Source: Hygrocybe punicea (lineage: Eukaryota > Basidiomycota > Agaricomycetes > Agaricales > Hygrophoraceae). Taken from it: a stretch of 64,000 nt of DNA. The stretch covers positions 4,278,001 to 4,342,000 of the forward strand of contig OY744472.1 in the NCBI GenBank assembly GCA_963556145.1. Reading direction: 5' to 3'. The notes beneath the pieces are model-generated. The model had not been told where the DNA came from and did not search any database. It worked only from the letters and a program-made list of their open reading frames with translations. Of the stretch, positions 48,170-57,363 are shown one piece after another (positions within the stretch are counted from its first letter, which is position 1; every line of letters begins with the position of its first letter). The translations under genes were made by a program, and so were the position numbers.

Positions 48170-49155
48170 AGATGGCTTGGCCGAGGCATACAGCTGGCCA
48201 GCCTGAGTGGGTTGGCCAACCAGGGGATATTTCCCCCAAACCTGGTGGTGGTTTCAGCTTGCCATCAAATGTGACTTGGCCAACCCATTGGAATATATTG
48301 GCTGCCCCTCAGGCATGGATTGGCCGACTGTCTGCCATATTTTGGCTGGCCATCAAGCATGGGTTGGCTGACTCAACTGGATATATTGGCTGCCCATCAG
48401 ATGTGGGTTGGCCGACCATCTGCCATATATTGGTTGCCCATCAGACGTCGGTCGGCTGACCCACTGGCCATTATTTTGGCTGGCCATCAAGCATGGGTTG
48501 GCTGACTCAACTGGATATATTGGCTGCCCATCAGACATGGGTTGGCCGACCATCTGCCATATATTGGCTGCCCATCAGACGTGGGTCAGCCAACCCACTG
48601 GTTATTATTTTGGCTGGCCATCAAGCATGGGTTGGCCGACTCAACTGGATATATTGGCTGCCTATCAGACGTGGGTTGGCCGACCATCTGCCATATATTG
48701 GTTGCCCATCAGACGTCGGTCAGCCGACCCACTGGCTATTATTTTGGCTGGCCATCAAGCATGGGTTGGCTGACTCAACTGGATATATTGGCTGCCCATC
48801 AGATGTGGGTTGGCCGACTGTCTGCCATATATTGGCTGCCCATCAGGCATGGGTTGGCCAACCATCTGCCATATATTGGGTGGCCATTAGCCCAGGGTTG
48901 GCGAAGCAGCAGTGATATATTGGCTGGCCATTAGACCTGGGTTGGCAGACCAGCAGTGATCTGTTGGCTCCCCATCAGGCATAGGTTGGCCCACCCACTG
49001 GATGTATTGGCTGTGTGGGTTGGCCGACCTACTGTCATATTTTTGCTGGCCATCAGACCTGGGTCAGCCAACCCACTGGATATATTCACTGGCTATAGAG
49101 CTTGGGTCAGCTGAGCAGCAGGGCCATATGGCTGGTCATCAAGGACGGGTTGGCT
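48170..49155. repeat. Minisatellite, 134-bp higher-order unit of three ~45-bp monomers
   Basis: The monomer is of the type TATTGGCTGCCCATCAGAC + GTGGGTTGGCCGACC. The phrase ATGGGTTGG after CATCAAGC recurs at 48359, 48493, 48627 and 48761, exactly 134 bp apart, and the array decays into single monomers up to about 49155. Because 134 is not a multiple of three, the repeats read open in several frames. The ORFs here are therefore artefacts. Confidence 0.92.
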
Positions 49156-49449
49156 AGCAACTATTCACCATGTAGCAATTTTCTGTGTCTTACATTACTT
49201 CATTCTAGGAACTGCCTTGGTCTAGTGTGAATCACTCTTTACATTTTAGTTAGCTAGTAGATCTCACTCAGTGAGCAGAGAGACTGATCTTGTTTGCTCA
49301 TTATGGCCAAATTCCACAACCATCAAATAAGTCATAAGTAGCTGGTTCAATCCAGTAATATTCTTCTCATCGAGTCAAGTATTCTAGTTTGGACAAGATA
49401 TATCAACATCAGTTCCATCACACTTCAAGGTGTTTCCTAACACAGCAAC

Positions 49450-49472
49450 TTAGGGTTAGGGTTAGGGGTTAG
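49450..49472 (+). repeat. Interstitial telomere-type tract
   Basis: TTAGGGTTAGGGTTAGGGG TTAG: just over three TTAGGG units, the fungal telomere motif, about 300 bp beyond the minisatellite and inside the sequence rather than at an end. Confidence 0.85.
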
Positions 49473-49587
49473 AAAATTCAATAAATCGTTCACATCCACA
49501 TAACATTATGTATATACAATTACAATGACATGAACACCTAATTCAAAAACAAAAAGACAGAAATGCAAATGAAGCTAGAGAGAAAAG

Positions 49588-50245
49588 TCATCCAGTCTTG
49601 ATCAAGGAGGAGGAGCTCTTCTCCTTCTTGATAAAGAATGACTGACCAGGGAAATCATGTCGAAATTTTTTGAAACATATCAATGATGCCATCAAAATAC
49701 AAACAAAACAAGAAATTGCGACAAATACAATACATCACCTATTTGTACAATGTCAATCATACAAGGATTAATAATAATGAAAATAAGACTTACCCAATGA
49801 AGTTTTGTCGATGCCACCAGGCCCGCTACAAGTAGGTTGCCTAGCAAGGAAATCCAGGTGGATTCACCCTCCCTGAATTCCTGATATTGGAAACCCATGG
49901 TGGCCAATGCTCATTGCTGAGGACCAGCCACCGACGGTGGAGCATACAGAGATGCTACAATCATTGACAAGGATACTTCGAAAACAAACTGTCAGTACTG
50001 ATGTAATAGATATCAAACACTTAGCTGGATGCAACCAGAACCAAGATGATAATCAACAGCAGAAAAAGAATATACCATAATAATAAAGTAGCCCTGTGAA
50101 TGAAACAGACATGAGAACAAAGCCTGAGGAAATTACATACCAGTTATGCCAATGACACTCCAGAATCTCTGGTTGTTGCTCGGTACAACAACCCAAGATC
50201 CTGTAGTGTCATCAAAGGTGGTAGTGGTGGTAGTGAGGTAAGATA
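49588..50245 (-). CDS. Possible small membrane-protein gene, multi-exon
   Basis: On the minus strand TFDDTTGSWVVVPSNNQRFW-SVIGIT (about 50150-50220) ends at a GTATGT donor, with an acceptor at about 50100. The next segment can read a strongly hydrophobic LLLWYILFLLLIIILVLVAS. Then come MGFQYQEFREGESTWISLLG-NLLVAGLVASTK (49800-49900) and a final exon FKKFRHDFPGQSFFIKKEKS stopping at 49588-49590. The exons have consistent splice edges, but the intron phases are not all resolved. The 5' end abuts GC-rich element C, which may have cut off its start. Confidence 0.35.
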
Positions 50246-50327
50246 AAAATTTCAACCGTGTTTGATGGGCTTGTAGTTATTTGGTCTTGTGGTTATTTGT
50301 TCATGTGACCCGACATGTGAGTTGACT

Positions 50328-50407
50328 GTCACACATGTGTCACAATATGGGATGATGTCACGCTGGGTGCCCAGTGTGACATCACATGCTGTGACACATT
50401 TGTGACA
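50328..50407. repeat. 80-bp nested dyad of TGTGAC motifs
   Basis: The inner palindrome GATGTCAC...GTGACATC (50354-50383) is enclosed by TGTCACACATGTGTCACA and its near complement TGTGACACATTTGTGACA. It could be clustered transposase-binding sites near the left end of element C. Confidence 0.75.
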
Positions 50408-50768
50408 TAGCACGTGTAGACACACTTTGTTGATAATCATGTGATCCACGCGTTCTGACTTTCAGGCCAGGTAAGTGGTAAGTCATTTATGTATTCTATG
50501 TAGATACAAAATAAAATAAGGACAGTGGGGGGATTCCCCACCTCATCTCATATCACTTGTAACTTGTCCTCCAGCCCTCACCTGTTCTGTTGCTGCTGCT
50601 GCCATTCCCACCCCTGCGGCTGCTGCTGCCATTCCCGGTCCCGCTGCTGTTGCTGTTCCCGGTCCCGCTTACGTTGCTGCTGCTGTTCTCAGCCGCTGCC
50701 GGTACTGTTGCTGCTGCCGCTGCTATTGCTGCTGCTGCTCCCGCTCCTGCTGCTGCTGCTATTGCTGC

Positions 50769-50802
<34 letters not shown>

Positions 50803-51058
50803 CCCGTTGCCGCTGTTGCCGCTGTTGCTGTCCCCATTGTCGTTGTTGTTGTTCCCATCCCTGCTGTTGCTGCCATTCTCAGTCCCGGTACCACCTCCGC
50901 TGTCGTTCCCAACCCCACTGCTGATGCCATTCCAGGTCCACTGCTGCCACTGCCATTGCCGTTGCTTCTGCCATTGCTGCTGCTGCTGCTGTGGGGGGGG
51001 GGTTTGTTGCTGCTGTTGTTCCCCATTTTTTTCTCGGCTGTCGATTCATCCCTGGTAA

Positions 51059-51111
51059 CCTCGCGAATGCCCCACCCATGTCAATTGACGCGAAGGTGCA
51101 TGGTGGCGAGG
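51059..51111. repeat. 53-bp concentric palindrome, copy 5 (in element C)
   Basis: Outer arm CCTCGCGAA at 51059-51067; right arm TGGCGAGG at 51104-51111; TCAATTGA at 51081-51088, centred within half a base. Confidence 0.78.
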
Positions 51112-52120
51112 TGACTTTGGGCTGTCTACTTCTCCCCCATCCTCGTCCTCGCTGTCCTCGCTGGCTTCGTTGTCCGTTGTTCGTTGCCCCTGTCCCCATA
51201 CCTGTACTCACTGTCGTCCTCGTCCTCGTCGTCCTCATCCATGTCATCCTTGCCCTTGCCCTTGCCCTTGCCCTCGTCCCCCTTGTACTTATCATCCTTG
51301 CTCTTGTCGTCCCTGTCCTTGCCATCCCCATGCTTGTCATCCCCATCCTCCTCCTCGTCCCCATGTGGTGGCACACAGCAGTTGGCCCCGTTCCCATTTG
51401 TGTTGTTGTTGCTATCCCGTTTGCTGTCCCATTTGCTGTCCCATTCTCGCTGTTTCCATCTTTGTCGTCCCCGTTGCGGTCATCCTTGTTGTCCCAGCTT
51501 CCTGGTCCTCATCCCCCCATCCCAGTTGTCCTCATTTCTGTTGTCCCTTGTCCCTGTTCCCGTTCCCACGCCTGTCCTCCTCGCCATCCTCATCTTCATT
51601 CCGCCTGCCCATTGTCATAGTTCCCGGTCTCATTCCCATTCCTGTTGTTGTTGTCTTCCCTGTTCACGCCGTCTGGTCCCCATCATCGGTGTTCCCATCC
51701 CCGTCGTCATTCTCACCATCTCCGTTCTTGTTGTTGCAGTCCCCATTCTTGTCGTTGCGGTCCCCGTTCTCGTGGTTCCCGTTCCCGTTTCGCGGTTCCC
51801 GTCCCCTCTGCCGTTGCTGGTCCATGTTGCCATTGTTGCCATTGCTGTTGTTGTCGTGCCGGGCCTCTTTCGACCTCACCAGGTGGCCGTTCCCCAGACC
51901 TGTCGCATTCGCCATTGCCATTCATGCCGTTCTGTTATGGGCATCGCGTTGTTGGCCTCCATCCTGGCATTGCTGTTGGTGTGACAGTTGTCGCAGTCGT
52001 CTGACACGATGTTGCTGGGAAAGACCTAAAAACCATGTGGAATTAGTTAGTGGGGTAAATAAACATAAAATGAAAACTTAGCGTGCTTTTCTTCTACACC
52101 GTTTGCCCATCAAAGTCCAG

Positions 52121-52779
52121 ATGAACAGTGACGTGGCTTGAACACGTGCGAGAATGTCAACCAGCGTTTGCCGATTTCCTAAACGGGGCCGAATTGCCAT
52201 ATTGGTACAGGTGGCTGGATTTTCTTAATGCTATTACATGCTGTATAACAGCTCAATGGCCAGGGCAAGACCCTGCAGGGATGTAAGTATCTCATACCCT
52301 CAAGTAGGGTAAATTTTGTATTTTATTTCATCCTACAGAGAGAGCTATTCACACTTTATTTGAGCCCTCTGCCAAAATTGGACCCTTAAACACTCAACTT
52401 TGTGAGTACTCATCTAGAAAATCTAAAATTAATTCTAGCAATACTAGGTGAAGCATACGTCATTGTAACAATAGGTGCACTCAAAACGTGTGGTAGGATG
52501 CACTGTCAAATTTTCTGTCAGGGTTCAACAGCATCCTGTCATGACCATAAATCTCCTTTGGAGTTCAAATGTACCATTAGAGTTTTCCATCCCAATATGG
52601 TAGCTATGCTTTCGACCTCAATCTATACCCCCCAAAATGCCGCAACTCCCCAACTCACATCCTCCCCGAGCTCCTCGTTTCCAGGCCACAAGGTATACAG
52701 ATATGCTCAGCATTCTCCAAGGACAATACCAAGATACCAATATTCAGCTTCTCAAATTTATATTATCGGATGATGAAGA
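52121..52779. other. Stretch without a recognisable gene
   Basis: Flank of Helitron copy 3. A 123-codon ORF at 52402-52773 has no recognisable domain and uneven composition. The last base before the Helitron 3' end gives the expected T on the element strand. Confidence 0.35.
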
Positions 52780-55149
52780 CTAGTGGGGTGTGGGCCATTG
52801 CTTTGCATGGCATGTTACTCATCCCTTTTTTTGAATAAAAACAAATATTAAAATTATGCATACACAAATAGTACAGAATTATTACCATTTCGTGACAATA
52901 AATCCATGTTTGAGAAGTTATCTATGTTTCCTTCATTAATACAAATTGATTTTGTTAACATGCCATCATGAAACCATACCATACCATTAACAAATAAGCG
53001 AATAGTAAAATGTGCATGACCAAAGTACACAATTCCTCTCAGTGTATAGGTGGTGAATATCTCATCAATTGACATGTTTATAATTCGACTCACTATTAAA
53101 TTTTCAATAGAGTCAATTGTAAATATGATCAGAGGAGGAATTTTATTGAATGTAATAAATTTTATAACCTCTCCCTAACACAATTGACATTTATGTCGTT
53201 GTCTATTAACTATGATTTGAGCAAGACATGCTGAGATTGTTCCAGAAAATGAATATGGACAATGAAAAGTAGCATCACATCTATCATTTTCCAGAAGGAT
53301 TATGTTTTCACAATTCATACATTTAAGACAAGATGAAGTCATTGCTTTATTTGGCTTCATTATATAATGAGCTAAATCACTTATGGCAATACCAATTTGA
53401 CCATAAGGAAATATTTCGGGTTTATCTTGATGCAATAAATGCCTGATTGTATTTCTAACTGTTTCTAAATCTGTTGTGTTATTCTTTGATTGTTTGAATC
53501 CTAAGCTCAAAATCTTTAATATTTCATTGATGCTATTGAATCTTTTTTTCCAACTTGATGCATTGTCATTCCATATTGCTAGTAATATTGTAAAGAGTGA
53601 ATCATAAGCACAGCTCCAATCTTGCGCATCCCATATAAACCCTTTTGGTTCATTTAATTCAATAGTACTTGTTTTTCGTCTTTTTTTCACTATGGAAGAT
53701 GAACTTACAACTTGTTCTAATTTTCGTTTTTTATTTTGCAATACATTGGCTGTGGAATTTTTATGAGCAACAGTGACTGGAACAGTTCCTTTTGCAGGAA
53801 CAAAGTTGAGGTTTCTGAAATCTGCCTTTTGATTTTTGTTCATAGGTTTAATTAATTGCCATGGAGAGGGCTGTGTTGTGTATTGGTTTAGTTGCTCCGT
53901 GGCTTTCCATGCAATAGCAGAATGAACATGTTTTGGAACATATGACTTTCCTTTCCATCTTCTAAATAGATCAATGATAGAATTTCATTGATCTCCATTA
54001 ATATGGCTTGGTAAAAGTCCTTGATATATGAGTTTGGTTATTTCATCTAAAATTTCTGATTCTCTGAATTCTTGTCTTAGATATCCAGAAGCACCACCAG
54101 TAATTACTTTAGGATCAAAGCCTTGAACGATGATGGTTCCTGCAGCAGTTGCACTTCTAGACAAGCAAGTATAATAAGATTGGTGGTTTCTACAACTACT
54201 GAGATCAACTACATTGTTAGGACAGGTACGCCCTTGACATGCATAATCAGTCATGGCAAAATTAGGGAGTACCAACACTTGTTCTCTTGACAAGGATATC
54301 ACATCATCATTGGGTAATGAGCACATAGTGGAAGTGATATGTTTTGTAATTGGCACCACATTTTCAGGAAGGCCATCTATGTATATTTTTTTTGGAGGAT
54401 TTATTAATCTGACAAATAAAGTGTCCAGTACAATCTGTTGTTCTGGGCCTGTTGCACTCTGCCAACCTACAACAACCGCCTCAGCTCCTTTGGTAATGCA
54501 GCACTCTGTTGCATCATTGTTTCTCAGCATCACTGGCATGCCTATACATAACTCCAATTTTCCTGGTATATGATCCGAGGATGATGCATGTGGTTGGTTC
54601 CATAGTAATTTCTTGAGTGAAGGTTCTAATATTCTTGTGTGTCGAACAGGATCTGCAATTGTTGATCCATAATGAGACTTTCTTTTGTTCTTGAAATTAG
54701 TATGATCATTCCATCTGTCTATTGAATAAAATGATGTTAATAGTCTTTTATTCTCAGCAGCAAACGTTGGACACCAAGTTCATTGATTTTGTCCTTTTGT
54801 GCATTCAATGCAGTAACAACTGATACATTCCTGAACTTCTTTTGGGCTAATTTTGGATCATTTGGACCTTTTCCTGCAATAAGAGTACAAAGAAATGCAA
54901 TATCTTTGGAAGTACATGCTTTGTATCTCATGTTTTCCAATGCCTGTCTCAGTTGTAGTGATGGGGAAGTTTGGTTCGGTCCAGTTTTCGGCCTTTTTGC
55001 CCCGAACCGAAACTGAACGGTTCGGTTCCTACCAAAAAATCCCAAACCGAAACCGAAACCGATGTAAACGGTTTATGTCAGTTTGGTTTCGGTCCAGATG
55101 CGGTCTGAACCACGAACCGCGTGGGCTGGGGGCCCTCCCTCCCATCTGA

Positions 55150-55201
55150 CCTCGCAAGAGCACTGCACACGTCAATCAACGTGGCTAGCCTCATTACGAG
55201 G
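55150..55201. repeat. 52-bp concentric palindrome, copy 6 (in element D)
   Basis: Arms CCTCGCAAG and ATTACGAGG (diverged). The perfect core CACGTCAATCAACGTG at 55168-55183 is exactly central. It lies about 195 bp from the left end of element D. Confidence 0.7.
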
Positions 55202-55243
55202 TGGGATTGGGGGTTGGTGGGCTGCACGGCCCTGTCCTAGCGA

Positions 55244-55268
55244 AACACACGCGTCGAACGCGTGTGTT
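55244..55268. repeat. Perfect 25-bp hairpin in element D
   Basis: AACACACGCGT-CGA-ACGCGTGTGTT: 11-bp perfect arms with a 3-base loop. The flanks CTAGCGA and CCGCCTCGG hint that it is a rearranged relative of the 52-bp palindrome. Confidence 0.8.
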
Positions 55269-56964
55269 CCGCCTCGGCTGTTGTCAATTGGGTGTGGTGG
55301 TGGTGGTGGTGATGCCCCGACGCATCAGACGCATTGTGCACGCGACAACGGGCGTGTTGGCCCCGCATTGGTCCTGCGTTGGTTGTTTTCGGCGAGTGCG
55401 TGGTGGTGGCGTACGGGCCTCTCCGCGTGGGTGTCCCGACGTGTCATGCGTGTTGTACACGCGCGGCGGGCAGGTTGACCCCGCGTTGGCCGCATTGGTG
55501 TTGCATGGTGGTGGTGGTGTTGTGCCGCGTTCCGTTATATACAAATAAAATCAATAAAAGAAAGAATAAAAATAACATACCACGAAGGAGCGGGGGTGGA
55601 TGCACCACCCCCCGCCACTCGTTCCACCTCTCTGACTCCCACTCCACCCTGTTCACGTTTGTTTGCGTGCGTGCGCATCTTGGACACGTTGTTGTTGGCG
55701 TCTGACATGGCGGTCCTGGTGGTTGTAGCGGTCCTGGTGGTTGCGGCCGTCGTGGTGGCAATCGTCGTCGTCGTCGTAGTGGTGGTGGTGGTGGCCGTGG
55801 TGGTAGTGGTGGTGATGGCCGTGGTGGCCGTTGACTGTAACTTGCTACTGTTAGTGTCGAATAAAAAAAATGAAAAAATAAACAAAGCATAGGTGGGCGG
55901 CAGGGAGTACCCTGCCACGTTTGGTCCACTTCGGGTGCTCCGTCGTCCTCGTTTGGCGTACGTTGTGGGCGTTCTTGGTGGTTGCAGAAGTGTCTTGGTG
56001 ACTTTGGAAGTCAGCCAAGTGGCCGACTTGCGAATATCGGTTTGCGGTTCAAACTCAGTTTGAAACCGTTTCGGCCCGCGGCCAAATCTCCAAACCGGAG
56101 ACTGAACCGTTCGGTCTCAGCCGAAATTTCCCAAACCGAAACCGAAACCGGCAGTTTCGGTTCGGTCTAAACCGGGTTTGGGTTGGTCTGAGACCGAACT
56201 TCCCCAACACTACTCAGTTGGACATCTTCTTTTGACTGATTGGTTTGTCTTATATTTTCACGTAATATCACAACCGTTGTAATCTGATGCCAAAGAGCTT
56301 TGCCTATGGCAGCTTCCTGATTTGCTATAGTTTGACTGGAATTGATTTGGACTCCAAAGGTTCCAGAATGCAAAGGAGCACCACTCAGCTGGTGGAAGTT
56401 GGGCGAAATCCCCAGCAAATATCATATTAATGCCACCAAAGGGTTCATCATAAATGGCACATGCTTTTGCACATTGAGCACTGATTTTATACATATCTCT
56501 GCAGGATAACATTGATACTTCATCAATGAAAATGTAATCCACACCATCAAGATTGGCACGGACTTGCGCAAGGGAACAAGATGATCCTCCGTGATTAATT
56601 CCAAGAATGGAGTGATATGTAGATCCATTTACAAGGGCAGCAGTACCACCAGTTGGAGCAAGAACCAAAAACCGATGACTCTGGTTGTGTTTACCACAAA
56701 AACAAATCAATGCTTTGATTACTTGTGATTTTCCCGTGCCTGCCATACCACCAAGATACATGCGTAGCTTCTCTGAACTGTTAATCAAGGTAGAGTGATT
56801 GGCAATGATATGAAATGCTCTTTTTTGGTCTGTATTCAACTTGAAATCATTGATAGTTATATCAATTAGATGAAGATCAGCTTTGTTGGCAGGAATAAAC
56901 ATGTGGTGGATGTATGCTGTATCGACTATTTTTACATTATTATATTGAAAATTTGACAATTTAG

Positions 56965-57291
56965 TTATGGTCCCTGTCTTTGATGGCAAATTTTATTTCG
57001 TTCTTCAATGATTTCCTTTTTCTTGGCAAGGACCATGGCTCTCCATAATTTTGCTGATTGTGTTACAGAGGGTTCTACAGGTATTAATGGTCCTATATCT
57101 GGGATACCATCAATACAGTTATCAAGCCATCCTGCCCTTTTCGTGGTTCTTTCAGCTATTATCATTTCATCCTTTCTTTTTTTTCCCTTATAACCAAGTG
57201 TCACAAGTAATTCTGTGTCTGTATTTTCATCAAGAGTATCGTTAAAATCATCTCTGTTACATGCTAGTTCAGCATTGTGCATGTCATCCAT
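56965..57291 (-). pseudogene. Linker between Helitron Rep and helicase, copy 3
   Basis: A 108-codon frame with TELLVTLGYKGKKRKDEMII, basic KRAGWLDNCIDGIPDIGPL and KLWRAMVLAKKKEIIEERN. It aligns with 31120-31374 of copy 2, so it is the normal Rep-helicase linker. Frame changes on both sides separate it from the Rep frame and the helicase. Confidence 0.6.
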
Positions 57292-57363
57292 TTCGTCAAA
57301 ATTGTTTGAAGTAGCCCATGAATATGAGTGTCTTGATGCAAGAGATGATTTCTCTGCTAAACG

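Larger units (their letters stand above)
50250..52120. mobile_element. GC-rich element C, probable hAT-like relative (ends tentative)
   Basis: TTTGATGGGC at 50261-50270 pairs with GCCCATCAAA at 52105-52114, and both are followed inward by (T)GTAG-like sequence. No 8-bp duplication was found, so the boundaries are approximate. The content matches the other elements: subterminal TGTGAC dyads on the left, a CTG/GTT triplet block, a palindrome copy, a TCGTCC/CTTGCC-rich block to about 51930, and an A-rich tract (ACCTAAAAA...TAGTTAGTGGGGTAAATAAA) closely similar to the one in element B. Confidence 0.55.
54956..56212. mobile_element. Non-autonomous hAT element D, 1257 bp, inside Helitron copy 3
   Basis: Ends TAGTGATGGGGAAGTT and (reverse complement) TAGTGTTGGGGAAGTT, with exact 8-bp duplication CTCAGTTG at 54948-54955 and 56213-56220. 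Helitron copy 2 has the empty site with a single CTCAGTTG at 30207-30214, which proves the insertion. Subterminal GGTTCGG/CCGAACC repeats resemble element A. The interior has a palindrome copy, a GTGG/GTC-rich block and A-rich tracts (about 55542-55580 and 55858-55890). Confidence 0.95.
52854..56989 (-). pseudogene. Helitron PIF1 helicase with USP-like C-terminus, copy 3, split by element D
   Basis: The helicase start (56989) carries canonical Walker A GMAGTGKS (residues 81-88) and Walker B DYIFIDEVSM (151-160), and FAGDFAQLPPAEW follows. Element D interrupts just after the segment containing ENIRQTNQSKEDVQL. The helicase resumes at about 54947, reaches TDYACQGRTCPNNVVDLS and YYTCLSRSATAAGT, and passes NKKRKLEQ intact, where copies 1 and 2 have a stop. 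The USP-like module is clearest here: DWSCAYDSLFTILLAIW, CLKCMNC, CQLC with a stop (TAG), LRGIVYFGHAHFTIRLF and WFHDG. Frame breaks near 54770, 54600, 53985 and 53165 make it inactive. Confidence 0.8.

Noticed and set aside
48172..48934. Tryptophan-rich ORFs of 95-140 codons resembling a repeat protein
   Set aside because: Products of a 134-bp tandem repeat that shifts frame each unit; a minisatellite, not a coding gene.
49340..49375. tRNA T-arm-like CTGGTTCAATCCAG
   Set aside because: No acceptor stem, D arm or anticodon arm can be built around it.
49450..49472. A true chromosome end
   Set aside because: Only three telomere units, with unique sequence continuing on both sides.
50525..52081. 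Long Leu/Ser/Pro-rich ORFs up to 303 codons in element C
   Set aside because: Low-complexity GC-rich filler open in several frames on both strands; not a gene.
55201..55929. ORFs of 100-160 codons around 55.2-55.9 kb
   Set aside because: GTGG/GTC triplet filler of element D.
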